A stretch of 64,000 nt of DNA, from contig NZ_CP047476.1 of NCBI RefSeq assembly GCF_010587385.1, positions 558,001 through 622,000 of the forward strand, given 5' to 3'. Position 1 is the stretch's first letter. Each line of letters begins with the position of its first letter. This stretch comes from Vibrio astriarenae. GTDB lineage: Bacteria; Pseudomonadota; Gammaproteobacteria; Enterobacterales; Vibrionaceae. The notes beneath the pieces were generated by a model. It saw nothing but the letters and a program-made list of their open reading frames with translations. It had not been told where the DNA came from and searched no databases. This document shows, in pieces, positions 37,895 through 47,543 of this stretch. Both the position numbers and the translations under genes were made by a program.

Positions 37895-38570
37895 TTATGA
37901 GCTTCAAGCACTGCTGTTGAGTCTAAAAGTGGCGGGCTACGCGCTTGTTTGGCTAGTGCCGTTAGGCATAGCACTTGCGTGGATTCTTAGTCGTAAAGAA
38001 TTTTGGGGCAAGACGATTCTCGACAGTCTTGTCCATTTACCATTAGTGTTACCACCGGTCGTCATTGGTTATTTGCTGCTCATCAGTATGGGCCGTCAAG
38101 GGGCAATTGGAGGTTGGCTATACCAACACTTTAACTTGGTATTTAGTTTCGACTGGAAAGGGGCTGTTCTCGCTTGTATCGTTGTAGCACTGCCTCTAAT
38201 GGTCCGCTCAATACGTTTGAGTCTCGATAATATCGACCGAAAAATTGAGCTTGCCGCCGCGACGCTCGGTGCTTCACCACTCAAAGTGTTTTTTACGATT
38301 ACACTGCCACTCATGCTACCGGGTATTATTACCGGAGCTATGCTCGCATTCGCCCGTAGCTTAGGCGAGTTTGGTGCAACTATTAGTTTTGTATCTAACA
38401 TTCCCGGCGAAACCCAAACTCTACCACTCGCCATGTACAGTTTTATTGAAACACCGGGCGCAGAAGTGGAAGCCGCTCGCCTTTGCGCAATATCTATTGT
38501 TATTGCGCTATTGTCGCTGCTCATTTCAGAGTATATGCAACGTTACTCGACAAGAAGGTTAGGGGTATAG
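37884..38570 (+). CDS. modB: Molybdate ABC transporter permease ModB
   Basis: A 228-residue inner-membrane permease with five or six TM helices. The N-terminal block [17 protein letters not shown] and [16 protein letters not shown] closely resemble E. coli ModB. The ATPase-contact EAA loop reads [47 protein letters not shown] is the ModB hallmark. Start set at TTG 37884, 7 nt after GAGGAG; GTG 37878 is too close to it. It lies inside a cobQ-modB-modC run, yet the usual modA (periplasmic binding protein) is not between cobQ and modB. Confidence 0.92.
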   Translation: MLTDYELQALLLSLKVAGYALVWLVPLGIALAWILSRKEFWGKTILDSLVHLPLVLPPVVIGYLLLISMGRQGAIGGWLYQHFNLVFSFDWKGAVLACIVVALPLMVRSIRLSLDNIDRKIELAAATLGASPLKVFFTITLPLMLPGIITGAMLAFARSLGEFGATISFVSNIPGETQTLPLAMYSFIETPGAEVEAARLCAISIVIALLSLLISEYMQRYSTRRLGV

Positions 38571-38571
38571 A

Positions 38572-39687
38572 ATGTCAGCGTTTACGATTAAAGCGACAAA
38601 GCAACTCGGTGATATTGAATTCAATGTAAACCTGACTCTTCCTAATAGAGGCATTACCGCCATTTTCGGGCGCTCAGGCGCGGGTAAGACCACCCTTATC
38701 AACATGGTTGCAGGTTTGGTAAAACCAAGAGATGGCCATATTTCTATCCGAGACCGGGTCTTGTTCGATAGCTCGTCTCGTACGAACCTACCTGTTCATA
38801 AGCGCAATGTCGGTTACGTATTTCAAGATTCTCGGCTATTCCCACACTACACCGTTGTTGGCAATTTAAAATATGGGCGAAAAAGGGTATCGAAGAGCAA
38901 GCTGGAAGAGATTTGCCAGTTACTCGATATTCAACATCTGCTAGCACGCTATCCTCGTGAGTTATCGGGAGGGGAAAAACAGCGTGTCGCCATCGGTCGA
39001 GCCTTACTCTCAGAGCCTGATCTACTTTTAATGGACGAACCACTTGCATCGCTAGACTTGCCACGTAAAAGGGAGGTGATGCCATATCTGGAGCAATTAG
39101 CTGAAAGCATCAATATCCCAATTCTCTACGTGACACACAGCTTGTCTGAAATCGTACGCCTAGCACAACACATCGTGATGTTAGATAAAGGGCATATTAT
39201 TGAAAACGGTGAACTAACAAAAGTATGGCAATCACATGCAATGCGCCCTTGGCAGTCCTTCACCGATCAAAGCTCTCTGTTTGAAGCGACGGTACTAGAG
39301 CACAACACTCAATATGGTCTGACTCAAGTGGCTCTTTCAAACAACCATACGCTTTGGACACAATATTACAATGCACCGATGGGTGAAAAATTGAGACTGC
39401 AAATTCGTTCGAGTGACGTCTCTTTGACTTTGACGCAACCAAGTGATACTTCAATTCGGAACATTCTCAAGACAACGATCACCTCAATTGAACACTGCCA
39501 GCAAGCACCTGATCGACAAAGTGTTATCGTCGAGCTAAAAATTGATGACGTTAATACCTTAAGTGCCAATATTACCCGCTGGGCACACGATGAACTGAAG
39601 CTAGAGAAGGGGAAAGAGGTATACGCTCAAATAAAAGGGGTAAGTATCAGTCAACGAGATATCTCGCATCCTCACTTACCCCAATAA
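38572..39687 (+). CDS. modC: Molybdate ABC transporter ATP-binding protein ModC
   Basis: A 371-residue ATPase. Walker A is GRSGAGKTT (about 34-42), the Q loop YVFQDSRLFPHYTV, the ABC signature LSGGEKQRVAIGRAL, Walker B LLLMDEPLASLD, and the switch histidine THS. A C-terminal TOBE/Mop domain (about 290-370) senses molybdate. It starts 1 nt after the modB stop and partners ModB for molybdate import. Confidence 0.94.
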   Translation: MSAFTIKATKQLGDIEFNVNLTLPNRGITAIFGRSGAGKTTLINMVAGLVKPRDGHISIRDRVLFDSSSRTNLPVHKRNVGYVFQDSRLFPHYTVVGNLKYGRKRVSKSKLEEICQLLDIQHLLARYPRELSGGEKQRVAIGRALLSEPDLLLMDEPLASLDLPRKREVMPYLEQLAESINIPILYVTHSLSEIVRLAQHIVMLDKGHIIENGELTKVWQSHAMRPWQSFTDQSSLFEATVLEHNTQYGLTQVALSNNHTLWTQYYNAPMGEKLRLQIRSSDVSLTLTQPSDTSIRNILKTTITSIEHCQQAPDRQSVIVELKIDDVNTLSANITRWAHDELKLEKGKEVYAQIKGVSISQRDISHPHLPQ

Positions 39688-39700
39688 ACGATTTATCACT

Positions 39701-39735
39701 CTAACTAGAGAGGGCAATAAACCCTCTCACGTTAG
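39701..39735. terminator. Convergent hairpin modC / DUF3069 gene
   Basis: CTAAC..GAGAGGG (39701-39714) pairs with CCCTCTC..GTTAG (39722-39735) around a 7-nt loop. It sits in the 50-bp gap between converging stops. T tracts are lacking on both strands, so termination strength is uncertain. Confidence 0.5.
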
Positions 39736-39736
39736 A

Positions 39737-40186
39737 TTAACGCGCAAATACGTCTTTAAAGTCTTTCTTTAGCAGTGGATCGCGGCGCGCTTTCTTCATC
39801 TGCTTACACATATCTTTAACGCACTTCATTAGCACTTCATTCAGTAGCTCTGCACGGTAAGCTTCTTGTTGCTCTTCTGTCATATCTTTTGGCAGATCAA
39901 GCGTTGGAAACTCTTCCATAAGGTTTACACCAGCGAAAGCCTGGCTCACCGATACTAACGCATGAAACTGTTCAAAGTTATCTACAATATTTTGTGCGCT
40001 GGCTGGTAGCTCATTCCATGATTCACGAACGGCTTCCTCAGAAACTTCGTGAATTGACACTACCATGTTGTGCATACCTTCTGGCACTTCATCAAATTCA
40101 ATGACTTGACGAAGTTCCGCTGAAACAGTGGATAGATCAACTTTCTGTGTTGCTTGCTCGTTCGCTTGAGTATCAGACATATTCAT
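39737..40186 (-). CDS. DUF3069-like cytoplasmic protein
   Basis: A 149-residue acidic, soluble, helical protein with no signal peptide or TM. It has VDLSTVSAELRQVIEFDEVPEGM near the N-terminus and ends with the basic segment CVKDMCKQMKKARRDPLLKKDFK. I think it is the DUF3069 family found in Vibrio and relatives; the function is unknown. Start could be 40186 or 40180 (MSDTQ). It is convergent with modC and divergent from the response regulator at 40358. Confidence 0.7.
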   Translation of the reverse strand: MNMSDTQANEQATQKVDLSTVSAELRQVIEFDEVPEGMHNMVVSIHEVSEEAVRESWNELPASAQNIVDNFEQFHALVSVSQAFAGVNLMEEFPTLDLPKDMTEEQQEAYRAELLNEVLMKCVKDMCKQMKKARRDPLLKKDFKDVFAR

Positions 40187-40357
40187 ACTTCTATATCGGT
40201 TTAAATCACTGTAGATCCTATGTGTTCAAAGGAAAAAGTCAACAAATAGACCGATTAAGTTGGATATTGAAAATATCTTTCATATACTCGTTAAAAAGTG
40301 GATAAATAATTATCTAAATAGTTAATTCCACACAGAAATTGGAAGTGGGTAGTTTGT

Positions 40358-41320
40358 ATGATGGAAAATAACGCTTCAATGCGTATCTTACTTGTTGATG
40401 ACGTGCAGCTTGATCGAATGCAGCTTGCAATAAGACTCAAACAGCAAGGCCACAATGTTGAAGCGGTTTCGGGTGGTAGAGAGGCCCTCGAAGTTTTCTA
40501 TGATTTCGACCCCGAGCTGGTGTTGTTAGACATTACTATGCCAGAGATGGATGGATTCGAAGTTGCACAGCGAATTCGTGAACAAGATGACGATTGGCGT
40601 CCGATCATTTTCCTTAGCAGCCATGAAGAACCTCACTTTATCTCTAAGGCGATTGATGCTGGTGGTGACGATTATTTGATTAAACCCGTCGACCGGGTGG
40701 TTCTTACGGCCAAGCTGACAGCCATGCAAAGAATCGCAATGATGAGGCGCGAGCTCCAATCAACGTCTTCAGAGCTAGAGCGTGTAAACTATCGATTGAT
40801 GAAGCAAGTCAATGAAGATGGTCTAACTAAACTCTTTAATCGCCGCTTCATGGACGAGCAGCTACAAAAAATCGTTAATTTTCATGGACGCCATGAAATT
40901 CCTTTCTCCCTTATCTTATTCGATGTCGACCACTTTAAACCTTACAATGACAACTATGGTCATATTGAAGGAGACAAATGTTTGATTAAGATTTCAAACG
41001 CCATCAATAATCTATTCACCCGAACTGAAGAGTACGTTGGCCGTTATGGTGGTGAAGAGTTTGTCGTTTTATTGGCAAACACCGACCTAGACAAGCTCGA
41101 ACAGGCCTGTGGAAGGATCCACAAAGCAATTGTCGAGCTAAATATTGAAAATAGTGGTAGTCTAGTGAGTGATATAGTGACAGTGTCACAAGGAGGTATA
41201 ACGTTTATCCCTCATGGCAATGAATCTGTTGATTCTCTGTATGAGCAGGCTGATAAGCTATTATATCAGGCCAAGAAAAATGGCAGAGCGAGCTACGTAA
41301 TTGAGACAATTGATCCTTAA
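40358..41320 (+). CDS. Response regulator with diguanylate cyclase (GGDEF) output
   Basis: A 320-residue cytoplasmic protein. The receiver domain (about 8-125) has the acidic pair LLVDDV, the phospho-acceptor aspartate in LVLLDITMPEMDGF and the conserved lysine in DYLIKPVD. After a short coiled linker (ELQSTSSELERVNYRLMKQ) comes a GGDEF domain (about 150-315) with active-site GGEEF (231-235). It should make cyclic-di-GMP when phosphorylated. The inhibitory I-site RxxD reads RTEE here, so product feedback may be lost. The partner kinase is not adjacent. It converges on another diguanylate cyclase. Confidence 0.93.
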   Translation: MMENNASMRILLVDDVQLDRMQLAIRLKQQGHNVEAVSGGREALEVFYDFDPELVLLDITMPEMDGFEVAQRIREQDDDWRPIIFLSSHEEPHFISKAIDAGGDDYLIKPVDRVVLTAKLTAMQRIAMMRRELQSTSSELERVNYRLMKQVNEDGLTKLFNRRFMDEQLQKIVNFHGRHEIPFSLILFDVDHFKPYNDNYGHIEGDKCLIKISNAINNLFTRTEEYVGRYGGEEFVVLLANTDLDKLEQACGRIHKAIVELNIENSGSLVSDIVTVSQGGITFIPHGNESVDSLYEQADKLLYQAKKNGRASYVIETIDP

Positions 41321-41344
41321 TATCGATAGACAGCCACAACGCAA

Positions 41345-42595
41345 TTAGTGCGTTGGCTTTGCAATTTCGACGCGGTTTCGACCTTTCTTCTTCGCTTTGT
41401 ATAGTGCATCATCCGCCGCTTTAATGACATCAACCGGCTTTTTAGCACACGTTGAGTCTGCAACACCAATACTGATGGTCACTTTTACCACATCTGATTT
41501 GTTCTTTTTACCTTTACGTTGCTTCGAGCCGACTTTGTCGTCATTCGGACGATTGTCTGTGTCGCGCAACTTCATTTCGTAGTTAGCAATGTCTTCTCTT
41601 AATAACTCTAGGTATTCGTGAGTCTGTTTTGCATATTTACGGTTATAAAGCACAGTGAACTCTTCACCACCATAACGGTAAACCTTGGCATTACCCTTTA
41701 CGCGAGTCATCCGACTTGCAACGAGTTTCAAAACATCATCACCAGTATCATGGCCATAAGTATCATTGAACGATTTGAAATGATCGATATCGAGCATCGC
41801 GATAGAGTAACGTCGACTTAATTGCTTCAAATCCATTTCGAGAGCATGTCTTCCAGGGATCCCCGTTAAACCGTCGTTGAAGGCCAGTTGGTAACTTGAA
41901 GAGGCAATATAGAAGAGTAGGAATATCCCTCCGATAGAAAACAGTGTGCTTGAGATATACGGGACATGGAAAAAGGTAAATGCTGCGCTCGTCATTAAAA
42001 TGGAGCTGTATACGATAGCATCAACATTGCGATTATTGTGGATCACTAACATTGCTGTCGACCCGATCAATGCTAGCTGATACATCAAGAGCACGAAGGG
42101 AAGGCGCGAGAGCTGATCAACCGAAAACAAAAACGTGTCGCTAATGTCTTCAAAGCCACCCTCATAAAAATGAGTCAATATGAGATAACACCATATGACG
42201 AACATGGCGATTAACCCAGAATAAACTGCAAATGAGACGCTTGTTACTCGTGAATCAGAAAACACATAAATCATTAAACAAGCAACAGGTAACAAGAAGC
42301 TTAAAAGTGACAGTTCTAAAAGGGTAGTGCCCGACGTTAAGGGAGATTGCAGGCGCGCTTGAATAAAGTAATAAGCCACCAGCATTGCCGTCGCGATCAT
42401 CGCACTACGGCTTTGTTTGAACGCATGAGAAATCGCAATGGCAGAGATAAATAAGACGTAAGGTAAATTAACTGCAACGCCTAAGTTAGCGCCGGTTGCC
42501 TTAATAATGCCACTCATAGTGAATGAGACGATCGTTAAGAAAAAAATCGGCAGGCCGATCTTAAACCAGCTAGAAGAGATAAAAGAGGACGACAT
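41345..42595 (-). CDS. Membrane-bound diguanylate cyclase
   Basis: A 416-residue protein with about seven or eight N-terminal TM helices (residues about 10-235) and a C-terminal GGDEF domain (about 240-412) with active site GGEEF at 309-313. DGLTGIPGRHALEMDL opens the domain. The position of the I-site reads KGNA, not RxxD. An unusual lysine/arginine-rich insert (about 350-366; VGSKQRKGKKNKSD) lies before VKVTISIGVAD. It makes c-di-GMP at the membrane in response to an unknown signal. It is divergent from the ComFB-like gene. Confidence 0.9.
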   Translation of the reverse strand: MSSSFISSSWFKIGLPIFFLTIVSFTMSGIIKATGANLGVAVNLPYVLFISAIAISHAFKQSRSAMIATAMLVAYYFIQARLQSPLTSGTTLLELSLLSFLLPVACLMIYVFSDSRVTSVSFAVYSGLIAMFVIWCYLILTHFYEGGFEDISDTFLFSVDQLSRLPFVLLMYQLALIGSTAMLVIHNNRNVDAIVYSSILMTSAAFTFFHVPYISSTLFSIGGIFLLFYIASSSYQLAFNDGLTGIPGRHALEMDLKQLSRRYSIAMLDIDHFKSFNDTYGHDTGDDVLKLVASRMTRVKGNAKVYRYGGEEFTVLYNRKYAKQTHEYLELLREDIANYEMKLRDTDNRPNDDKVGSKQRKGKKNKSDVVKVTISIGVADSTCAKKPVDVIKAADDALYKAKKKGRNRVEIAKPTH

Positions 42596-42822
42596 AAAAG
42601 TTCTACTTTGCCAACAACTTAACGACAGAATTCGAATGCAATAGGATACGCAAATTTAGTATTATGCCAAGTGATTTCATTCATTTATGGTACTTAGGTA
42701 ATCAATTATTGAAGCTCTGTATACTTAACGGCATAAAATTAAGGTACATTAAGTTGTCTTCACAAAATCTTCAGTTTTAATCTGAAGCAAATCAACAAAC
42801 TTGCTGTGTAAAGGGAATTGAA

Positions 42823-43200
42823 ATGAAAATCAGTGTTGATGTACATAATTATATGGAAACCTTGGTCGGAAAAGCCTTCTTACAGATGGAGCTAGATCAA
42901 AAGTTTAACGATGACCAACTTGCAGATATAGCGTGCATCGCACTCGGTCAGTTGAAACCGCTTTATATTCGCCATGATATTGATTTCTTGTCTTCACTAG
43001 CTGAGGAGCGAATGATTGCACTATCGACTAGCACAGAAGTGGCGATAAATAACGCAGTTGAGTTCATCATCAATGATCGACGTCTCGAAAGAGATGTCTC
43101 TGATCTACCTGCGCACTGCGTTTCACGTTATGCTGACGAAGACCAAGAACTCGAATGGTTTGAGAAACCAATTCTGTCTCGAGCCAAAATAAACAATTAG
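42823..43200 (+). CDS. ComFB-like protein, possible cyclic-dinucleotide receptor
   Basis: A 125-residue soluble protein. ISVDVHNYMETLVGKAF, then QLADIACIALGQLKPLYIRHDIDF, matches the late-competence ComFB pattern (N-Y-M-E-x-L-V, then ALNxLPPRYV). ComFB-type proteins in cyanobacteria have been reported to bind c-di-GMP or c-di-AMP. This, and its place beside two diguanylate cyclases, suggests a c-di-GMP effector. The start at 42823 follows AAAGGGAATTGAA. The gap of 10 nt to the next gene indicates co-translation. Confidence 0.7.
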   Translation: MKISVDVHNYMETLVGKAFLQMELDQKFNDDQLADIACIALGQLKPLYIRHDIDFLSSLAEERMIALSTSTEVAINNAVEFIINDRRLERDVSDLPAHCVSRYADEDQELEWFEKPILSRAKINN

Positions 43201-43210
43201 GAGCATTATT

Positions 43211-43492
43211 GTGGGATTTTTTTCTCGTTTGTTTGGCGGAAAATCTACGACCGAAGATCCAGTCCAAGTAGAAGCGGTTGAATACAAAGGATTCAACATC
43301 TACCAAGAGCCAGTTAAAGAAGGCGGCCAGTATCGTATCGCAGGTCGCATAACCAAAGATTTCGATGGCGAGTTAAAGGAGCATCGCTTCATTCGCTCTG
43401 ATGTCGTGGCTAGCAAAGATGACGCCGATGAACTGATGCTGAACAAGGCAAAAATGTTTATCGATCAGATGGGTGATAACATTTTTGGCTAG
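43211..43492 (+). CDS. HlyU-family protein
   Basis: A 93-residue protein with GFFSRLFGGK at the N-terminus, AVEYKGFNIYQEPVKEGGQYRIAGRI and EHRFIRSDVVASKDDADEL, matching the small HlyU Pfam family (PF10115). This is distinct from the ArsR-type Vibrio HlyU. The function is unclear. GTG start with AGGAG about 6 nt upstream. It is the second gene of a pair with the ComFB-like gene and is followed by a strong terminator. Confidence 0.75.
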   Translation: MGFFSRLFGGKSTTEDPVQVEAVEYKGFNIYQEPVKEGGQYRIAGRITKDFDGELKEHRFIRSDVVASKDDADELMLNKAKMFIDQMGDNIFG

Positions 43493-43524
43493 AATCGATA
43501 ACCTTTGATTATTGTCAATTTAAT

Positions 43525-43562
43525 AAAGAGCTATCAGCCGTTATGCTGATAGCTCTTTTTCT
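43525..43562 (+). terminator. Terminator after ComFB/HlyU pair
   Basis: A 14-bp perfect stem AAAGAGCTATCAGC (43525-43538) / GCTGATAGCTCTTT (43545-43558) with a 6-nt loop and a T tract. The remaining gap to pntA (43563-43810) has no ORF I can support. Confidence 0.93.
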
Positions 43563-43810
43563 TTCTATACGGATAACTCATTGTCATCACAGTCATTTTA
43601 TCCCGGTGGTTCGACCTCTAACTTTGACACTTTTCGTTATAAAGGTTTCATCACTATGGATTATGATGCATTAGGTGTTAACAATCGTGTAGTAGATATT
43701 GAATAGAGCTCAACCAAGGATTTGTACGAGCAGATCATCTATCAGACTTTTCGCTGTTAAGTCATTGGTAGGGTTCAGAATAATAATGCAATAAGTTAAG
43801 GAATAGCTAA

Positions 43811-45370
43811 ATGCAGATAGGTGTACCTAGAGAAACGCTCGCAGGAGAATCGCGAGTCGCTGCTTCACCCAAATCGGTGGAACAGCTCATCAAACTAGGC
43901 TTTGATGTCGTAGTGGAGTCGGGAGCAGGTTCTCTCGCAAGTTTTGAAGACTCGGCATTTGAAGCCTCTGGCGCAAAAATATCGTCGCTAGACGATGTAT
44001 GGAACTCTGAAGTCATTCTTAAAGTGAACGCCCCAATCGTTGACTCTGAACGCAGTATTGACGAGTTCTCACTTCTCAAGGATGGAGCAACGCTTATTAG
44101 CTTCATCTGGCCGGCACAGAATCCAGAGCTAATGGAGAAACTTGCGACCAAGAACATCAACGTTCTCGCGATGGATTCAGTACCTCGAATTTCTCGAGCT
44201 CAAGCTCTGGACGCGCTTTCTTCTATGGCGAATATCGCCGGTTACCGTGCAGTGGTCGAAGCCGCACATGAGTTTGGTCGCTTCTTTACTGGCCAAATCA
44301 CGGCTGCCGGTAAAGTACCACCAGCAAAAGTGTTTGTTGCTGGTGCAGGTGTAGCCGGTCTTGCTGCGATTGGCGCTGCAGGTAGCTTGGGTGCGATCGT
44401 TAGAGCCTTTGACGTACGTCCTGAGGTAGCTGAGCAAGTCGAATCAATGGGCGCTGACTTCCTTAAACTTGATTTTGAGGAGAACTCAGGCTCAGGCGAC
44501 GGTTATGCTAAAGAGATGTCAGATGAGTTCAACAAAAAAGCGGCGGAACTCTACGCAGAACAAGCAAAAGACGTTGATATCATCATCACTACTGCATTGA
44601 TCCCTGGTAGACCTGCTCCAAAACTGGTGACCAAAGAGATGGTCGACAGCATGAAAGCGGGTAGTGTGATTGTCGATCTCGCGGCTGCAAATGGCGGTAA
44701 CTGTGAGTACACCGTCGCTGACCAAGTCATCACGACTGACAATGGTGTGAAGATCATCGGTTACACCGACATGGTAGGGCGACTACCAACTCAATCGTCT
44801 CAACTCTACGCAACCAATTTAGTTAACTTACTAAAACTGCTGTGTAAAGAGAAAGACGGTAATATCAATATTGATTTTGAAGACGTTGTTCAGCGCGGGG
44901 TCACTGTCGTTAAAGAAGGTGAAATCACCTGGCCGGCACCTCCAATCCAAGTATCTGCACAACCAGAGGCGAAACCTGAGCCAGTTCAACCAAAAGCGGA
45001 ACCAAAGCCTGAAGAACCAACCTCTCCAGTTAAAAAACTGGTCGCTGTTGGTGCCGGCCTTGCTGCCTTTGGTTGGATTGCTTCGGTTGCGCCAGCTGCA
45101 TTCCTAGCACATTTTACTGTATTTGTCCTTGCATGTGTTGTGGGCTACTACGTTGTGTGGAATGTCACACACGCACTTCATACTCCGCTCATGTCTGTGA
45201 CCAACGCCATTTCCGGCATCATCATCGTCGGCGCATTGCTGCAAGTAGGACAGGGGAATGGTGTCGTGTCATTCTTAGCATTCATCGCGATTCTCATCGC
45301 GAGTATCAACATCTTCGGTGGCTTCACCGTGACCAAGCGTATGCTTGAGATGTTCCGTAAAGATAAATAA
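43811..45370 (+). CDS. pntA: NAD(P) transhydrogenase subunit alpha
   Basis: A 519-residue subunit of the proton-translocating transhydrogenase that reduces NADP+ with NADH at the expense of the proton gradient. The NAD-binding domain I (about 1-380) has [21 protein letters not shown] and [15 protein letters not shown] proline/glutamate-rich linker (about 385-415) leads to four TM helices at the C-terminus. Length resembles E. coli PntA (510). pntB starts 13 nt later. Confidence 0.95.
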   Translation: MQIGVPRETLAGESRVAASPKSVEQLIKLGFDVVVESGAGSLASFEDSAFEASGAKISSLDDVWNSEVILKVNAPIVDSERSIDEFSLLKDGATLISFIWPAQNPELMEKLATKNINVLAMDSVPRISRAQALDALSSMANIAGYRAVVEAAHEFGRFFTGQITAAGKVPPAKVFVAGAGVAGLAAIGAAGSLGAIVRAFDVRPEVAEQVESMGADFLKLDFEENSGSGDGYAKEMSDEFNKKAAELYAEQAKDVDIIITTALIPGRPAPKLVTKEMVDSMKAGSVIVDLAAANGGNCEYTVADQVITTDNGVKIIGYTDMVGRLPTQSSQLYATNLVNLLKLLCKEKDGNINIDFEDVVQRGVTVVKEGEITWPAPPIQVSAQPEAKPEPVQPKAEPKPEEPTSPVKKLVAVGAGLAAFGWIASVAPAAFLAHFTVFVLACVVGYYVVWNVTHALHTPLMSVTNAISGIIIVGALLQVGQGNGVVSFLAFIAILIASINIFGGFTVTKRMLEMFRKDK

Positions 45371-45383
45371 TAGGGAGCTAATA

Positions 45384-46778
45384 ATGTCTGCAGGACTAGT
45401 ACAAGCGGCATACATCATTGCTGCAATATTTTTCATCTTTAGCTTAGCGGGTCTTTCTAAACAAGAGTCTGCACGTCAAGGTAACTACTACGGTATCGTC
45501 GGCATGGCGATCGCTTTGATCGCTACGATCTTTAGCCCAGAAGCACAAGGCTTTGGCTGGATCATTGTTGCAATGGCGATTGGTGGTACGATCGGTATTT
45601 TCTACGCTCGCAAAGTAGAAATGACAGAGATGCCAGAGTTGGTCGCGATCCTTCACAGCTTTGTGGGTATGGCAGCCGTCTTGGTAGGCTATAACAGCTA
45701 CATAGAGCCTCCAGCGCCAATATCTGTTGACCTAGTAGAGCAACACGCAGAGCACGTGATCCACTTAGTTGAAGTCTTTTTAGGCGTCTTCATCGGTGCT
45801 GTCACCTTCACGGGTTCAGTGGTTGCTTTCGGAAAACTGCGTGGCGTTATCTCATCATCCCCACTTAATCTGCCACATAAGCACAAAATGAACCTCGCAG
45901 CTGTGGTTGTATCTACACTGTTGATGATTTACTTCGTTAAAGCTGATGGCAGCATGTTTGCTCTGATTGTGATGACGTTGATCGCCTTTGCCTTTGGTTA
46001 TCACTTAGTCGCATCAATTGGTGGCGCTGATATGCCAGTGGTGGTTTCAATGCTGAACTCATACTCTGGTTGGGCAGCAGCAGCAGCCGGTTTTATGTTG
46101 GCGAACGATCTATTGATTGTGACGGGTGCATTAGTCGGTTCATCGGGCGCAATTCTGTCGTACATCATGTGTAAAGCTATGAACCGCTCATTTGTCAGTG
46201 TGATTGCAGGTGGTTTCGGGCAAGAAGTTGAGATTTCATCCGACGTTGAATACGGTGAACACACCGAAATTACCGCAGAAGAAGTGGCTGAATTACTCAA
46301 AGAGTCAAAATCAGTGATTATCACTCCAGGATATGGCATGGCGGTGGCGCAAGCTCAATACCCTGTGCATGAAATCACAGAAAAACTACGAGCAAAAGGC
46401 ATTGATGTTCGCTTTGGTATTCACCCAGTCGCGGGTAGACTTCCAGGGCATATGAACGTCCTTCTAGCCGAAGCCAAAGTACCTTACGATATCGTACTGG
46501 AAATGGATGAGTTGAACGATGACTTCCCTGAAACAGATACCGTCTTGGTTATCGGTGCTAATGACACCGTAAACCCAGCAGCGCTAGAAGATCCAAACAG
46601 CCCAATCGCTGGTATGCCAGTACTTGAAGTTTGGAATGCGAAGAACGTTATCGTGTTCAAACGTTCAATGAACACCGGCTACGCTGGCGTACAAAACCCA
46701 CTGTTCTTCAAAGATAATACATCTATGTTGTTCGGTGATGCTAAAGACAGCGTTGATGCTATTTCCAAGGCAATTTAA
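45384..46778 (+). CDS. pntB: NAD(P) transhydrogenase subunit beta
   Basis: A 464-residue partner of PntA. About nine TM helices occupy residues 1-265. NADP-binding domain III (about 290-464) has [38 protein letters not shown] and [13 protein letters not shown]. coli PntB has 462. Start chosen at ATG 45384 with AGGGAGC upstream; the upstream in-frame extension lies in pntA. Together they supply NADPH. Confidence 0.95.
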   Translation: MSAGLVQAAYIIAAIFFIFSLAGLSKQESARQGNYYGIVGMAIALIATIFSPEAQGFGWIIVAMAIGGTIGIFYARKVEMTEMPELVAILHSFVGMAAVLVGYNSYIEPPAPISVDLVEQHAEHVIHLVEVFLGVFIGAVTFTGSVVAFGKLRGVISSSPLNLPHKHKMNLAAVVVSTLLMIYFVKADGSMFALIVMTLIAFAFGYHLVASIGGADMPVVVSMLNSYSGWAAAAAGFMLANDLLIVTGALVGSSGAILSYIMCKAMNRSFVSVIAGGFGQEVEISSDVEYGEHTEITAEEVAELLKESKSVIITPGYGMAVAQAQYPVHEITEKLRAKGIDVRFGIHPVAGRLPGHMNVLLAEAKVPYDIVLEMDELNDDFPETDTVLVIGANDTVNPAALEDPNSPIAGMPVLEVWNAKNVIVFKRSMNTGYAGVQNPLFFKDNTSMLFGDAKDSVDAISKAI

Positions 46779-46812
46779 CGGTATTTAGCAGTAAGAGACA
46801 CGCTTAAAAGTC

Positions 46813-46849
46813 AAAGCCCGCAATACATTTATATTGCGGGCTTTTCTTT
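46813..46849. terminator. Terminator pntB / ParR-like gene
   Basis: AAAGCCCGCAATA (46813-46825) pairs perfectly with TATTGCGGGCTTT (46832-46844). T-rich sequence follows on the plus strand. It lies between converging pntB and the ParR-like gene and could serve both. Confidence 0.88.
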
Positions 46850-46871
46850 GTGCTGAATACGACGAGTAGGG

Positions 46872-47543
46872 CTAAAAAATGCCTTTCTTTTTCACTTTCT
46901 GTACATTACTCATTCGAGCATCGACATCACTGATGGGTTTAATCTCGCTCACATTAGCAACTGGCTTGTGTTCAATAGAACCCGCTTGGTTGATAAGCTG
47001 TTCAATAAGCTTTTGCTGATCTTTAACGAGTGCTCTTAGCCCTTGTAGCTCGGAAATCATTGAGTCATGCTGCGGTGATAGAGCGGTTTTCAAAGCGCTC
47101 ACGATCGTCTCACTATCGACTTCTGCTTTCACTACTTGCTCTATTGTTGCACCACAAATCTCGTCAAGACGATTAACCGACGCTGTAATCATCGAAACTG
47201 AATCTGTAACGCTCTTATCAGCCTGTGGTCGAGCACGGTCGATGACTTGATGGGCTTCTAGCATCGACGTTAATGTCTGGTTATTGATCGTGTCCTGAGT
47301 TAATCCAGAGGCCAACGCTTTCGCTAGCTCGGGTTTCAGTTGATGTAGATACAATCCACTCAGATAAATATCTTTATGAACGTGGATTTGATTATGCAAT
47401 TGGACCGCCGCTTTAGGGTCTTGAGCAAACTGCTTTTGTTGCTGTGCCCAACGCTGCATGATCTTATAGGCAAAATAATCAGACTCGTTCTGCGTTGGGT
47501 CTAAAAAGACCGAATAAGAGACCTTTTTAAGTGCACTATCCAT
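46872..47543 (-). CDS. ParR-like partner of chromosomal ParM (long, coiled-coil)
   Basis: A 223-residue soluble protein, unnamed. Residues 1-70 read like a ribbon-helix-helix adaptor: KKVSYSVFLDPTQNESDYFA gives a beta strand then helix, and KDIYLSGLYLHQLKPELAKA a second helix. This parallels plasmid R1 ParR. Residues about 130-200 are helical, with an amphipathic coiled-coil pattern (MISELQGLRALVKDQQKLIEQL), and the tail is basic (QKVKKKGIF). R1 ParR has about 117 residues, so this is nearly twice as long. It overlaps parM by 8 nt on the same strand. The start at 47543 is chosen over an extension into parM. Role is inferred from position. Confidence 0.6.
   Translation of the reverse strand: MDSALKKVSYSVFLDPTQNESDYFAYKIMQRWAQQQKQFAQDPKAAVQLHNQIHVHKDIYLSGLYLHQLKPELAKALASGLTQDTINNQTLTSMLEAHQVIDRARPQADKSVTDSVSMITASVNRLDEICGATIEQVVKAEVDSETIVSALKTALSPQHDSMISELQGLRALVKDQQKLIEQLINQAGSIEHKPVANVSEIKPISDVDARMSNVQKVKKKGIF

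Noticed and set aside
38096-38524. A long open frame antisense to modB, and many similar antisense frames across the window
   Set aside because: They lie opposite well-recognised genes, have no ribosome sites or family features, and reflect codon bias on the other strand.
41333-41360. Imperfect hairpin between the two diguanylate cyclase genes
   Set aside because: Much of it lies within the coding end of the membrane cyclase and there is no T tract.
45345-45383. N-terminal extension of pntB into pntA
   Set aside because: ATG 45384 has an AGGGAGC ribosome site and matches the family start.
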